Shown piece by piece: positions 1 through 7,281 of a DNA stretch of 8,878 nucleotides. The DNA lies in assembly GCA_910583985.1 (NCBI GenBank), contig CAJTYA010000026.1, forward strand, positions 1 through 8,878, given 5' to 3'. Both the position numbers and the translations under genes were made by a program. The notes under the pieces are model-generated. The model was not told where the DNA came from, did not search any database, and saw only the letters and a list, made by a program, of their open reading frames with translations. This DNA comes from an uncultured Alistipes sp. Lineage in GTDB: Bacteria > Bacteroidota > Bacteroidia > Bacteroidales > Rikenellaceae. How positions within the stretch are numbered: position 1 is the stretch's first letter; each line of letters begins with the position of its first letter.

Positions 1-14
1 CGGACGAGACGGTG

Positions 15-17
15 TAG
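15..17 (+). other. In-frame amber codon interrupting the antiporter reading frame
   Basis: The codons from position 3 are GAC GAG ACG GTG TAG AAC AGC GTG, in the same frame as the antiporter. The residues on both sides look like a continuous CPA1 helix-loop-helix junction, and one substitution (for example G to T from GAG) would explain the stop. Only four codons upstream of it are visible, so continuity of the frame further left is inferred. Confidence 0.6.
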
Positions 18-23
18 AACAGC

Positions 24-1394
24 GTGATCGTTCTCTCGGCCTATCTCACGTTCATCCTGACGCAATACTATCTGGGCATATCGGGTATCATCGCGCTGGT
101 GGCTTTCGGGCTGACGGTGGCCTACAGCGGACGCCCCCGGCTCGAACCGCAGGTCAACGCGTTCATGGGCAAGTTCTGGGAACTGCTCACCTACATCGCC
201 AATACGCTGGTCTTCATCATGGTCGGCATCGTGATCGCCGCGAAAGTCAGCTTCTCGTGGGTCGATCTGGGCGTGCTCGTTCTCATTTACGCGGCACTCA
301 ACCTGATCCGTTTCGTCATGATCCGGGCGTTCTATCCGCTGATGAAACGTCTGGGTTACGGCCTGACCGACCGCGAGTCGGTCATCCTCACGTGGGGCGG
401 ACTGCGCGGTGCACTGGGCATGACGCTGGCGCTCATGGTGTCCTATACGCCCGCCATTCCCGAAACCATTCGCGGCCATGTGCTCTTTTTTACGGCCGGC
501 ATCGTCACGCTGACGCTCGTGCTGAACGCCACGACGATGCGATGGCTGCTTCGCCGGCTGGGGCTGACGCAGGTCCCCTCGGCCCGGACGGCCATCGAGC
601 AGAAGGTGCGCGAGAGTGTCCGAGAGAGCTCGGAAAAATACCTCGAACGGCTCCGGCGCCACGACTCGCTGCGCGGGGCCGATTGGGGCGAGGTCGACCG
701 TTACCTGCCCGCTGCCGTGCCCGATACGGCCGATGCGCGGCCGGCGGGACTGATCGAAGAGGTTCGCCTGCGGATTCTGGTCAAGGAAAAAAGCGCCTGT
801 CGGGAACTGCACGAACAGGGTGCCTTGTCGCAGACTTCGCTCCGGCGGCTGATAGACTCGGCCGACGAACTGCTCGACCGGGACGGGGCCTGCGGACTGG
901 ATTGCCGGGCCTCCGTTTTCGAACCTTTCGAGCGGTCTTTTCTCCGGCGCGGTCTTCCGGCGGGACGGCTCCGCAGGTGGTGGGGCAACTGCCGCTGCCG
1001 GCGCATCGTCCGGCTCTACGATTTGGGACACGGGTTCATCGCCCTCCAGCGCGGCGGTCAGGCCCTGCTGAACGAACTCGCCGCAACGCCCTTCGCCGCC
1101 GAGGAACAGCCGGAGATTCTGCGGACGCTGCACGCCGAACTGGAACGCAATGTCGGACGCATGGAGCGCGCGATGACGGCCCTGTCGGAAAACTATCCGA
1201 GGGCTTACCGCCGGGCGATCACCCGGCGGGCCGTCGGCATGCTGCTGGGCAACGAACGCAAGACGATCGGCCGCCTGCTCGCCGAGGGTATCCTCTCGCC
1301 CGAAGACGCGGAAACGCTGCTGGGCGACACCAAACGACGCGAGGCGAGCCGTCGCTCAGGCGAAAAGACCGCCGCGAACTGTTGCGAGTCCTGA
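24..1394 (+). CDS. CPA1-type Na+/H+ antiporter, C-terminal part (5' part outside window; probably broken by an upstream stop)
   Basis: Membrane sodium (or potassium)/proton exchanger of the NhaP/CPA1 group, inferred from sequence character. Residues 1-175 hold about five hydrophobic segments (about 1-35, 53-74, 77-105, 118-141, 152-176). The conserved CPA1 stretch WGGLRGA lies at 124-130, within the helix from 118 to 141. Residues 180-456 form a hydrophilic Arg/Glu-rich cytoplasmic tail, such as regulates some exchangers. A full CPA1 membrane domain has roughly 10-13 helices, so the N-terminal half must lie upstream. The first usable start is GTG at 24, but the frame reads DETV, TAG, NSVIVLSAYLTF across 3-59, so coding similarity appears to continue through a stop at 15-17. 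A product starting at GTG24 would lack half the transporter and is unlikely to work. The remaining 456 codons are open, so any inactivation is recent. It points toward the sugar cassette but is separated by 376 bp, so it is not obviously in the same operon. Confidence 0.8.
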   Translation: MIVLSAYLTFILTQYYLGISGIIALVAFGLTVAYSGRPRLEPQVNAFMGKFWELLTYIANTLVFIMVGIVIAAKVSFSWVDLGVLVLIYAALNLIRFVMIRAFYPLMKRLGYGLTDRESVILTWGGLRGALGMTLALMVSYTPAIPETIRGHVLFFTAGIVTLTLVLNATTMRWLLRRLGLTQVPSARTAIEQKVRESVRESSEKYLERLRRHDSLRGADWGEVDRYLPAAVPDTADARPAGLIEEVRLRILVKEKSACRELHEQGALSQTSLRRLIDSADELLDRDGACGLDCRASVFEPFERSFLRRGLPAGRLRRWWGNCRCRRIVRLYDLGHGFIALQRGGQALLNELAATPFAAEEQPEILRTLHAELERNVGRMERAMTALSENYPRAYRRAITRRAVGMLLGNERKTIGRLLAEGILSPEDAETLLGDTKRREASRRSGEKTAANCCES

Positions 1395-1770
1395 CCTTCG
1401 GTCCGTCCCCGTCTGCCCGATACAGGCCTTCCGTCTCCGGCGCATTGCGAAACCCGCCCGATGCGGATCGGAAGCGGCGGTGCGAGCGGGACGGCTGCAA
1501 GACGTCTGAACGACCGGGAGGATGTGTTTTTTTATTGACAAACAAGTGTTTGAATTATTCCCGACACGATGGCGGAACGTCGGATAACCGGGCGAAAAGG
1601 CGCAGAAAAGGTTTTTGTCTTTCGCTGTGCCCCGCGAACGATTTCAATTTACAGTTCTTTTCGTATTTTTGCCCCGAAAACACTTTATTTTGCACCATAA
1701 ACAGTTTATTATTTTATAGGCGGAATTCCTCGTTCATTGAGTGGAGGCGACGGGTAGATATGGGCGGAAC
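1395..1770. other. Gene-free intergenic region upstream of the nucleotide-sugar cassette
   Basis: This is 376 bp between the antiporter stop and the first cassette gene. The first 130 bp are GC-rich like the coding DNA. From about 1525 it becomes AT-rich, with a T-run at 1527-1533. I see no convincing hairpin before that T-run, so I do not call a terminator for the antiporter. The AT-rich part from 1640 to 1735 contains the best promoter candidate. No tRNA, known riboswitch shape or plausible small gene was seen; an open frame crossing the region (257-1774) is a shadow of the antiporter frame. Confidence 0.6.
1664..1671 (+). promoter_or_regulatory. Candidate Bacteroidota -7 promoter element for the cassette
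   Basis: TATTTTTG matches the Bacteroidota primary sigma-factor -7 consensus TAnnTTTG exactly. It lies in the AT-rich part of the intergenic region, about 100 bp before the first cassette start codon. The expected -33 TTTG is not clearly present; TTTC at 1642-1645 with an 18-bp spacer is the nearest. A 5' leader of roughly 90-100 nt would result. Short AT-rich motifs occur by chance, so this is only moderately supported. Confidence 0.45.
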
Positions 1771-2757
1771 ATGATGGCAGACAAAGAATTAAGAACGATA
1801 CGATTCGCCATGACAGGCGTAGCGGGCTATGTAGCCCCCCGGCACTTGCGTGCCATGCGGTCGCTGGGGCACGAACTGGCGGTAGCCTACGATCCGTCGG
1901 ACAGCGTGGGAATATTGGACCGGTATTTTCCCGATGCCGATTTCACGACCGACTTCGGATGTTTCGACCGAAAAATAAAAACCGGCGGGATCGACTGCCT
2001 GAGTGTCTGCACACCGAACGACCTGCATTATCCTCAGATCGAATACGGACTGGAAGCCGGTCTGGATGTCGTATGCGAAAAGCCTCTGGCCCTCGATCCC
2101 TCGGAACTGGAAGCGATGGTCCGCCTGCAGGAGAGGACCGGGCACCGTGTCCGTACCATCCTGCAACTGCGCTACCACCCCGAAATCGTCCGGCTCAAAA
2201 AACGGGTCGAACGGGAGGCGGCCGACAGGATATACGACGTGGAGCTGACCTACATCACGCCCCGCGGAAAGTGGTACGCCGCTTCGTGGAAAGGGGACGT
2301 GCGGCGCAGCGGCGGGCTGGCGACGAACATTGGCGTTCACTTTTACGACATGCTCCACTGGATTTTCGGCAAATTGGAACGAAGCGTCGTGCATTACGCC
2401 TCGCCCGACTGCATCGCCGGATTCCTGCAGCTCCGCAAAGCCCGTGTGCGGTATTTTCTGAGCGTCGATCCGTCGCATGGCCCGGACCGGGCACCGGACG
2501 CCCCGATGACCGCCTACCGCAAACTCGACATCGACACGGAGGAGTTCTGTTTCTCGGAAGGGTTCACCGATCTGCATACCGAGTGCTATCGCGACATCGT
2601 CTCCGGCGGAGGGTTCGGTCCCGACGACGCGCGCCCCGCCATAGAAACGCTTTACGGCATCCGGCATGCCGTGCCCGTCGGATTGACAGGCACGTACCAT
2701 CCGCTCGCCGCGCACATTGCCGGAGCCGGACGCCCCACTTACCTGTTCGAACGATGA
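1771..2757 (+). CDS. wlbA: UDP-N-acetyl-2-amino-2-deoxyglucuronate 3-dehydrogenase (WlbA/WbpB type, Gfo/Idh/MocA family)
   Basis: A 328-residue cytoplasmic NAD-dependent oxidoreductase predicted to oxidise C3 of UDP-GlcNAcA to the 3-keto sugar, the second step toward UDP-2,3-diacetamido-glucuronate. The N-terminal Rossmann fold has a glycine-rich turn with GYVAPRH at 19-25, very typical of WlbA/WbpB. EKP at 103-105 supplies the conserved family lysine (K104). LRYHPEI (133-139), the YITPRG region (161-166) and ATNIGVHFYDML (184-195, with His190) are recognisable WlbA signatures. Length is close to the family norm of about 315-350. I chose the first ATG of an ATG-ATG pair (1771); ATG1774 is equally possible. 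An upstream GTG at 1741 in the same frame would add ten residues without family similarity. The stop overlaps the next start by 4 bp (ATGA), implying translational coupling. The neighbours supply the preceding and following steps, which supports this over a generic oxidoreductase. Confidence 0.9.
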   Translation: MMADKELRTIRFAMTGVAGYVAPRHLRAMRSLGHELAVAYDPSDSVGILDRYFPDADFTTDFGCFDRKIKTGGIDCLSVCTPNDLHYPQIEYGLEAGLDVVCEKPLALDPSELEAMVRLQERTGHRVRTILQLRYHPEIVRLKKRVEREAADRIYDVELTYITPRGKWYAASWKGDVRRSGGLATNIGVHFYDMLHWIFGKLERSVVHYASPDCIAGFLQLRKARVRYFLSVDPSHGPDRAPDAPMTAYRKLDIDTEEFCFSEGFTDLHTECYRDIVSGGGFGPDDARPAIETLYGIRHAVPVGLTGTYHPLAAHIAGAGRPTYLFER

Positions 2758-3887
2758 GCGATACGACGATCGGAATGGCGGACCTCTACGGCCAATACCT
2801 GAAAATAAAGGAAGAGGTCGATGCGCTCACGGCGGAGGTCGTCCGCCGGGCGGCATTCATCGACGGACCCGCCGTAGAGCGGTTCGCCGGCGAGTTGTCC
2901 GACTTCGTGGGCGTGCGCCACACGATTCCGTGCGGCAACGGTACGGATGCGCTGATTCTCGCTCTGATGGCCGTCGGCATATCGCCGGGCGACGAGGTGA
3001 TCGTTCCTGCATTCTCCTATGCGGCGACGGCCGAAGCGGTGGCCCTGCTGGGCGGCACGGTCGCGATGGCCGACGTCGACGCGCGCACGTTCCACCTCGA
3101 TCCCGCCAGTGTCGAACGCCTCGTGACGCCGCGCACGAAAGCCGTCGTGCCGGTCCATCTGTTCGGCAGCGTGTGCGACATGGAACCGATCATGCGGATC
3201 GCCTCCGAGCGGCACCTGTACGTCGTCGAGGACAACGCGCAGTCACTCGGTGCGGTGTACACGTTCTCCGACGGCACGAGCAAACAGGCCGGAGGGATCG
3301 GCCACATCGGATGCACGTCGTTTTTCCCGACCAAAAATCTGGGTTGCTTCGGGGACGGCGGCGCCGTGTTCACCGACGACGACGCGCTCGCCCGGAAGAT
3401 CCGTCTCTTGGCGAGGCACGGCCAGCGGGTCAGGTACCGCCACGAAATCGTCGGCTTCAACTCGCGGCTCGACTCGATACAGGCGGCCGTACTGAGCGCG
3501 AAACTGCCGCACCTCGACGAATACATCCGGACGCGCCGGAGCATCGCCCTGCGCTACCGCGACGCATTGGGCGACGTGGAGGGGATCGAGCTGCCGGTCG
3601 AAACGCCTTTCAGCACGCATACCTACCATCAGTACACGCTGAAAGTGGCCCACGGCCGGCGCGACGAACTGAAACGGAAACTCGAAGCCGCCGGGGTCTC
3701 TTCGGCCATATACTATCCGTTGCCGCTCTACCGGCAACCCGCTTACGGCGGATCGTGCCGGTGCGATGCCTCGATGCGGACGGCCGGACGCCTGTCGGAG
3801 TGCGTGCTGTCGATTCCCGTGCACACCGAGTTGACGACGGCCCAGACGGATCGCGTGATCGAAAGCATAAAACACTCCCTGAAATAA
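2754..3887 (+). CDS. wlbC: UDP-2-acetamido-2-deoxy-ribo-hexuluronate aminotransferase (WlbC/WbpE type, DegT/DnrJ/EryC1/StrS family)
   Basis: A 377-residue PLP-dependent aminotransferase predicted to convert the UDP-3-keto-GlcNAcA made by the preceding enzyme into UDP-GlcNAc(3NH2)A, normally with glutamate as amino donor. Fold-type I landmarks are in order: GNGTDAL (61-67) in the cofactor phosphate-binding region, VVEDNAQSLGA (157-167) with Asp160 expected to contact the PLP pyridine nitrogen, and SFFPTKNLGCFGDGGA (189-204) with Lys194 as the Schiff-base lysine. The FSDGTSKQAGGIGHIG insert just before that lysine is characteristic of the WbpE subgroup. The start at 2754 overlaps the previous stop (ATGA). 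The frame is open further upstream, but that extension lies over wlbA and shows no similarity. Length is normal. The next gene begins 12 bp downstream. Confidence 0.92.
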   Translation: MSDTTIGMADLYGQYLKIKEEVDALTAEVVRRAAFIDGPAVERFAGELSDFVGVRHTIPCGNGTDALILALMAVGISPGDEVIVPAFSYAATAEAVALLGGTVAMADVDARTFHLDPASVERLVTPRTKAVVPVHLFGSVCDMEPIMRIASERHLYVVEDNAQSLGAVYTFSDGTSKQAGGIGHIGCTSFFPTKNLGCFGDGGAVFTDDDALARKIRLLARHGQRVRYRHEIVGFNSRLDSIQAAVLSAKLPHLDEYIRTRRSIALRYRDALGDVEGIELPVETPFSTHTYHQYTLKVAHGRRDELKRKLEAAGVSSAIYYPLPLYRQPAYGGSCRCDASMRTAGRLSECVLSIPVHTELTTAQTDRVIESIKHSLK

Positions 3888-3899
3888 AAACGGACGAAA

Positions 3900-4475
3900 A
3901 TGCCTATGTGTTACATTCATCCCACGGCGGTCGTGGACGACGCCTCGAAGATAGGGCGGGGGACCAAGATATGGCATTTCACCCACGTCATGGAGGGTGC
4001 CGAAATCGGCGAGGACTGCCATATAGGACAGAACGTCATGATCGCTCCGGAGGTGCGGTTGGGACGGAACGTCAAGGTGCAGAACAACGTGTCGATCTAT
4101 TCGGGCGTAACTTGCGAAGACGATGTCTTCCTCGGTCCCTCGTGCGTGTTCACGAACGTGCGCAATCCCCGCAGCGCCGTGCCTCGGAAGTCCCAATTCC
4201 GTCCCACCGCTGTGCGCCGGGGAGCTACGATCGGTGCGAACGCCACGATCGTATGCGGAGTCGAAATCGGTCCCTACGCTTTCGTCGGGGCGGGAGCCGT
4301 CGTCACGCGCGACGTGGCGCCTTATTCTTTGGTCGTGGGCGTTCCGGCCCGTCACGTCGGTTGGATGAGCCGTTACGGACACCGTCTGACCTTCGACGGG
4401 CAGGGGTATGCCGTATGTCCCGAATCGGGAGAAAAATATCGTTTGAAAGATGGATGCGTCTGCAAGATCGAATAA
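3900..4475 (+). CDS. wlbB: UDP-2-acetamido-3-amino-2,3-dideoxy-glucuronate N-acetyltransferase (WlbB/WbpD type)
   Basis: A 191-residue left-handed beta-helix acetyltransferase predicted to transfer acetyl from acetyl-CoA to the 3-amino group, giving UDP-2,3-diacetamido-2,3-dideoxy-glucuronate. Hexapeptide repeats of the [LIV]-G-x4 type run from about residue 7 to 150, for example IHPTAV, IGRGTKI, IGEDCHIG, LGRNVKV and IGANATIV. FTNVRNPRSAVPR (84-96) is a recognisable WlbB/WbpD signature in the active-site loop, and VVGVPARHVGW (145-155) closes the helix as in many sugar acetyltransferases. A short C-terminal tail (173-188) carries three cysteines in CPESGEKY..CVC. Whether the tail binds metal is unknown. 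A second ATG at 3906 is an alternative start. The 3' end overlaps the next gene by 26 bp in another frame. Confidence 0.92.
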   Translation: MPMCYIHPTAVVDDASKIGRGTKIWHFTHVMEGAEIGEDCHIGQNVMIAPEVRLGRNVKVQNNVSIYSGVTCEDDVFLGPSCVFTNVRNPRSAVPRKSQFRPTAVRRGATIGANATIVCGVEIGPYAFVGAGAVVTRDVAPYSLVVGVPARHVGWMSRYGHRLTFDGQGYAVCPESGEKYRLKDGCVCKIE

Positions 4476-5772
4476 ACCGGATGTCCTCGGCCGCCTGACA
4501 AGGCACGAAGCCGCGATGGCAATTATCGGATTGGGATACGTGGGATGGCCGCTCGCGCTGCATTTTTCCCGTCGTTTCCGTGTGATCGGTTACGACATCG
4601 ACCCGCGTCGCATCGAGCGGCTGCGGGGTCGCGCCTCGCAGCCGGGAGACCTCGACGGAGAGGCGTCCGGGGAGTGCGACATCGTGCTGACCTCTTCGGC
4701 CGACGACCTCTCCGAGGCCGTTTTCTACATCGTAGCCGTTCCCACGCCCGTCGACGGGGAGAAGCGTCCGGATCTCGCCGCGTTAGACGATGCGACCCGC
4801 AGGATCGCCCGCCACCTCAAACCGGGCGATTATGTGGTCTACGAATCGACCGTCTATCCCGGATGTACCCAAGAGCGGTGCATCCCGATGCTCGAACGTC
4901 TGTCGGGTCTCGCCGCGGGCGTCGATTTCAAAGTGGGATATTCCCCGGAAAGAATCAATCCCGGCGACGAGGTCCACAGTCTTTCCGACACGGTCAAAAT
5001 CGTGTCGGGATGCGACGCCGAAGCGCTGGATACGATCGCCCGGATCTACGGCGAGGTCGTCGGAGCCGGCCTGCACCGGGCGCCGAACATGGAGGTCGCC
5101 GAGACGGCCAAACTGCTCGAAAACATACAGCGCGACGTGAACATCGCCCTGATGAACGAATGCGCCGCCCTCTCTTCGCGTATGGGAATGGATTTCGACG
5201 AAGTGCTCGCGGCGGCATCGACCAAGTGGAACTTCGCCCCCTACCGGCCCGGTCTGGTCGGAGGACACTGCATCGGCGTCGATCCCTACTACCTGCTGGC
5301 CAAAGCCGCGGAGCTGGACGTGCGGCTTCCGCTGATCCGCACGAGCCGGCAGACGAACGAGGCGATGGGGCGCAGCGTCGCCGACATCCTGCTCCGCGAA
5401 CTCGCCGCCAGAGGAAAGGCCCCGCAGCAGGCCCGCATCCTGCTGATGGGATTCACGTACAAGGAGAACGTGCCGGACATCCGCAACACGAAGAGCATGG
5501 ACCTGTTTGCCCGGTTCGTCGAGAGCGGTGCGCAGGTGGACGTCACCGATCCGCATGCCGACCCGGAGGAGGCACGGGAAGCCTACGGCGTGAAGCTCGT
5601 CGAGGCGCCGCACCCGCCCTACGACATGGCGGTCGTCGCCGTGGCGCACGACGAATACAGGCGGTTGAACGAAACGTTTTTCCAGAACGTCCTCTCCGAG
5701 GGCGGCCTGCTGGCCGACCTGCACTCCGTCTGCCGCCACAGGGTCCGTTCGTTCGACTGCTGGAGCCTGTAA
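4450..5772 (+). CDS. UDP-N-acetylglucosamine 6-dehydrogenase (TviB/WbpO/WbpA type nucleotide-sugar dehydrogenase)
   Basis: A 440-residue NAD-dependent enzyme predicted to oxidise C6 of a UDP-HexNAc, most likely UDP-GlcNAc to UDP-GlcNAcA, the entry reaction for the three enzymes encoded upstream. The N-terminal Rossmann motif is GLGYVG at 27-32 and VPTP is at 97-100. ESTVYPG follows at 132-138 and YSPERINPG at 164-172. ETAKLLENIQRDVNIALMNE (218-237) includes the conserved Lys221. The catalytic cysteine is C274 in GGHCIGVDPYY (271-281), and the UDP-binding C-terminal domain contains GFTYKENVPDIRNTK. The KWNFAPYRPGLVGGHC region resembles TviB/WbpO/CapL, some of which use UDP-GalNAc, so the substrate rests on context. 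ATG4450 overlaps wlbB by 26 bp; the residues before GLGYVG resemble the short N-terminal extension of Bacteroides homologues. An internal ATG at 4516 would leave almost nothing before the nucleotide-binding strand. The motif has Trp (GLGYVGW) where Leu is usual. Confidence 0.9.
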   Translation: MDASARSNKPDVLGRLTRHEAAMAIIGLGYVGWPLALHFSRRFRVIGYDIDPRRIERLRGRASQPGDLDGEASGECDIVLTSSADDLSEAVFYIVAVPTPVDGEKRPDLAALDDATRRIARHLKPGDYVVYESTVYPGCTQERCIPMLERLSGLAAGVDFKVGYSPERINPGDEVHSLSDTVKIVSGCDAEALDTIARIYGEVVGAGLHRAPNMEVAETAKLLENIQRDVNIALMNECAALSSRMGMDFDEVLAAASTKWNFAPYRPGLVGGHCIGVDPYYLLAKAAELDVRLPLIRTSRQTNEAMGRSVADILLRELAARGKAPQQARILLMGFTYKENVPDIRNTKSMDLFARFVESGAQVDVTDPHADPEEAREAYGVKLVEAPHPPYDMAVVAVAHDEYRRLNETFFQNVLSEGGLLADLHSVCRHRVRSFDCWSL

Positions 5773-5897
5773 ACGCATCCCGCCGCGAGGCGGAGTCGGG
5801 TAGGGGGGAAGAACCCGCCGGGCTTCGCAGTCGGTACCTCGTCCGGATGTGAGAAACAGAATATCCCGAAAACGTAGAAAAACGTCGAAACGGCGAC
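5773..5897. other. 125-bp spacer before the glycosyltransferase with a small GCGA-loop hairpin
   Basis: This is the only sizeable gap in the cassette. CCGCC (5780-5784) pairs with GGCGG (5789-5793) around a GCGA (GNRA-type) tetraloop. No T-run follows, so it is not a standard intrinsic terminator. I found no TAnnTTTG promoter element, so the glycosyltransferase is probably reached by read-through from the upstream genes. Confidence 0.4.
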
Positions 5898-7019
5898 ATG
5901 AAAAAACAAGGCATATTTTATTTCGGAGATACCGAAACGTCCGGCGGAGTAGACCGGAAAGTCGCAGCACAGCTCAAGAGCCTCAATACCCCTGAGCTGG
6001 GTTGCCGGCAGATCCGTTATGCGAATTATTCCCGGTCGCTGTTCAACAGGCTGCTGTTCCGGCTGCCTTTCACCAACGTCTACCCCCGATGGACGTACAG
6101 CAAGGAGTTCGACCGAGCCGATTTCGTCTATTTCCGGCGAAGCCACCTGTCCGTTCATTGCTTGCGCGTGATGAAAAAAATCAGGCGCCGGAACCCGGAA
6201 GCGAAAATACTCTACGAAATACCGACCTATCCTTTCAAGAAGGAACTTACCGCCAGATGGTTCGATTACCCGTTATGGTGGAAGGAATATCTGTGCATGC
6301 TGCGCATACATCGATACGTGGATCGTATCGTCACCATGAGCGACGACGAGGTCATCTGCGGCGTTCCCACGATCAGGATGGTGAACGGGATCGACCTCGA
6401 AACGGTCCGTCCCATCGAACCCGCTCCCGAAGACGGCGCCATCCACGTCGTGGGCGTAGCCTCGATCACACGCTGGCACGGCTATGACCGTTTCCTCGAA
6501 GGCATGGGCGAATATTACCGTTCGGGAGGTCGCAGGAATATCGTCCTGCATCTGGTCGGCACGGGTACGAAGAAGACAATGGACGGACTCCGGCGTCTCG
6601 TCGAACGCTATCGGCTTGCCGACCGTGTGATCTTTCACGGTTACCGGACAGGCGAGGAGCTCGACCGGATATACGACCGGTGCCATCTGGGATTGATCGC
6701 ACTCGCCACACAGGACAAGGACATCCATCGGCACTCGACATTGAAAAGCCGCGAATATCTGGCCAAAGGACTGCCGACGGTTTCCACCGGCATCACCGAC
6801 GTGTTCGAAAACCGGGATTACAAATACAACCTCCGGCTGCCGTCGGATACCGTATGCGTGAATATGCAGGACATCGTTTCTTTCTACGATGCCGTTTACG
6901 GCACGATGCCCCGCCGACAGGTCATCGAGACGATTCACTGTTTCGCCGCAAGCACCATAGACGTCGGTATCACGATGGCACCTGTGATCGACTACCTCCT
7001 GAGCGACGCAAGACGGTAA
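5898..7019 (+). CDS. GT-B glycosyltransferase, family 4-like
   Basis: A 373-residue cytoplasmic or membrane-associated glycosyltransferase that probably adds a sugar to a lipid-linked glycan in O-antigen or capsule assembly. The N-terminal domain begins with a beta strand followed by a Gly-rich turn (GGVDRK, 16-21). The C-terminal donor-binding domain includes ITRWHGYDRFLEG (190-202), HLVGTG (218-223), VIFHGYRTGEELDRIYDRCHLG (244-265), and LKSREYLAKGLPTVST (282-297), where Glu286 fits the donor-contacting acid of retaining GT4 enzymes. No signal peptide or transmembrane helix is seen. Acceptor and donor cannot be read from the sequence. Placement directly after a complete UDP-diacetamido-glucuronate cassette makes an acidic amino-sugar donor, or a sugar next to it, plausible. 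The start at 5898 is followed at once by an MKKQGIFYFG strand, as expected. Confidence 0.85.
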   Translation: MKKQGIFYFGDTETSGGVDRKVAAQLKSLNTPELGCRQIRYANYSRSLFNRLLFRLPFTNVYPRWTYSKEFDRADFVYFRRSHLSVHCLRVMKKIRRRNPEAKILYEIPTYPFKKELTARWFDYPLWWKEYLCMLRIHRYVDRIVTMSDDEVICGVPTIRMVNGIDLETVRPIEPAPEDGAIHVVGVASITRWHGYDRFLEGMGEYYRSGGRRNIVLHLVGTGTKKTMDGLRRLVERYRLADRVIFHGYRTGEELDRIYDRCHLGLIALATQDKDIHRHSTLKSREYLAKGLPTVSTGITDVFENRDYKYNLRLPSDTVCVNMQDIVSFYDAVYGTMPRRQVIETIHCFAASTIDVGITMAPVIDYLLSDARR

Positions 7020-7203
7020 GCCGAAGGGAAAAGGCATCGCTTCCGGGCGCAGGCAAAAGCGCGACAGCACCCTATCCGACGAAAACCGAACCGCTCTCTC
7101 CGCATATTTCACATTGTCGGAGACTCGATTTCGGGCCTGAACGCACGAATCCGCCACACCGTTTCACGCACCTCGTCCGGTCGTCCCATATCGCAATAAA
7201 ATA

Positions 7204-7234
7204 TGTTAGCCGCGCGGAAATAGCGCGGCTAACA
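7204..7234 (-). terminator. Intrinsic terminator for the minus-strand lipoprotein unit (possibly bidirectional)
   Basis: TGTTAGCCGCGC (7204-7215) pairs perfectly over 12 bp with GCGCGGCTAACA (7223-7234) around a 7-nt loop. Read on the minus strand, the stem is followed directly by TATTTTATTG (complement of 7194-7203), a good U-rich tail. On the plus strand the following bases (CGTGTCTTAATC) are not U-rich, so termination of the glycosyltransferase transcript here would be weaker. It lies about 145 bp downstream of the lipoprotein stop. Confidence 0.75.
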
Positions 7235-7240
7235 CGTGTC

Positions 7241-7263
7241 TTAATCGCCACAAAAGCGATTAG
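7241..7263 (-). terminator. Second hairpin in tandem with the terminator
   Basis: TAATCGC (7242-7248) pairs with GCGATTA (7256-7262), plus a possible outer T7241/G7263 wobble that exists as G.U only in plus-strand RNA, around loop CACAAAA. It sits 6 bp from the main terminator stem and precedes it for minus-strand transcription. It has no good U-tract of its own in either direction, so it may be an accessory stem rather than an independent terminator. Confidence 0.4.
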
Positions 7264-7281
7264 CCACATCCCGTTATTCGG

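Noticed and set aside
1441..1465. CGCAT/ATGCG inverted repeat in the intergenic region
   Set aside because: Only 5 bp with a 15-nt loop; expected by chance in GC-rich DNA.
1499..1533. AGACGTCT palindrome followed by a T-run as a terminator for the antiporter
   Set aside because: The palindrome is only 8 bp, has no loop and lies 20 bp from the T-run; no stable stem directly precedes the Ts.
1535..1563. TTGACA at 1535-1540 as a sigma70-like -35 box
   Set aside because: No -10 or TAnnTTTG element occurs at the proper distance, and Bacteroidota promoters do not use this consensus.
1789..2715. Minus-strand open frame (308 codons) opposite wlbA
   Set aside because: Antisense shadow of a clearly assigned gene with no family resemblance.
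1959..2753. N-terminal extension of the aminotransferase frame over wlbA
   Set aside because: The extension is Arg/Pro-rich out-of-frame wlbA sequence; the ATG at 2754 with an ATGA overlap gives a normal-length enzyme.
3243..4382. Long minus-strand open frame (379 codons) opposite the aminotransferase and acetyltransferase genes
   Set aside because: It lies wholly antisense to two recognisable enzymes in GC-rich DNA, where stop codons are rare on the opposite strand; its translation is His/Arg/Asp-rich with no recognisable domain.
4783..5970. Minus-strand open frame (395 codons) opposite the 6-dehydrogenase
   Set aside because: Shadow of a gene with all catalytic motifs on the plus strand; its translation shows no domain and runs into the next gene.
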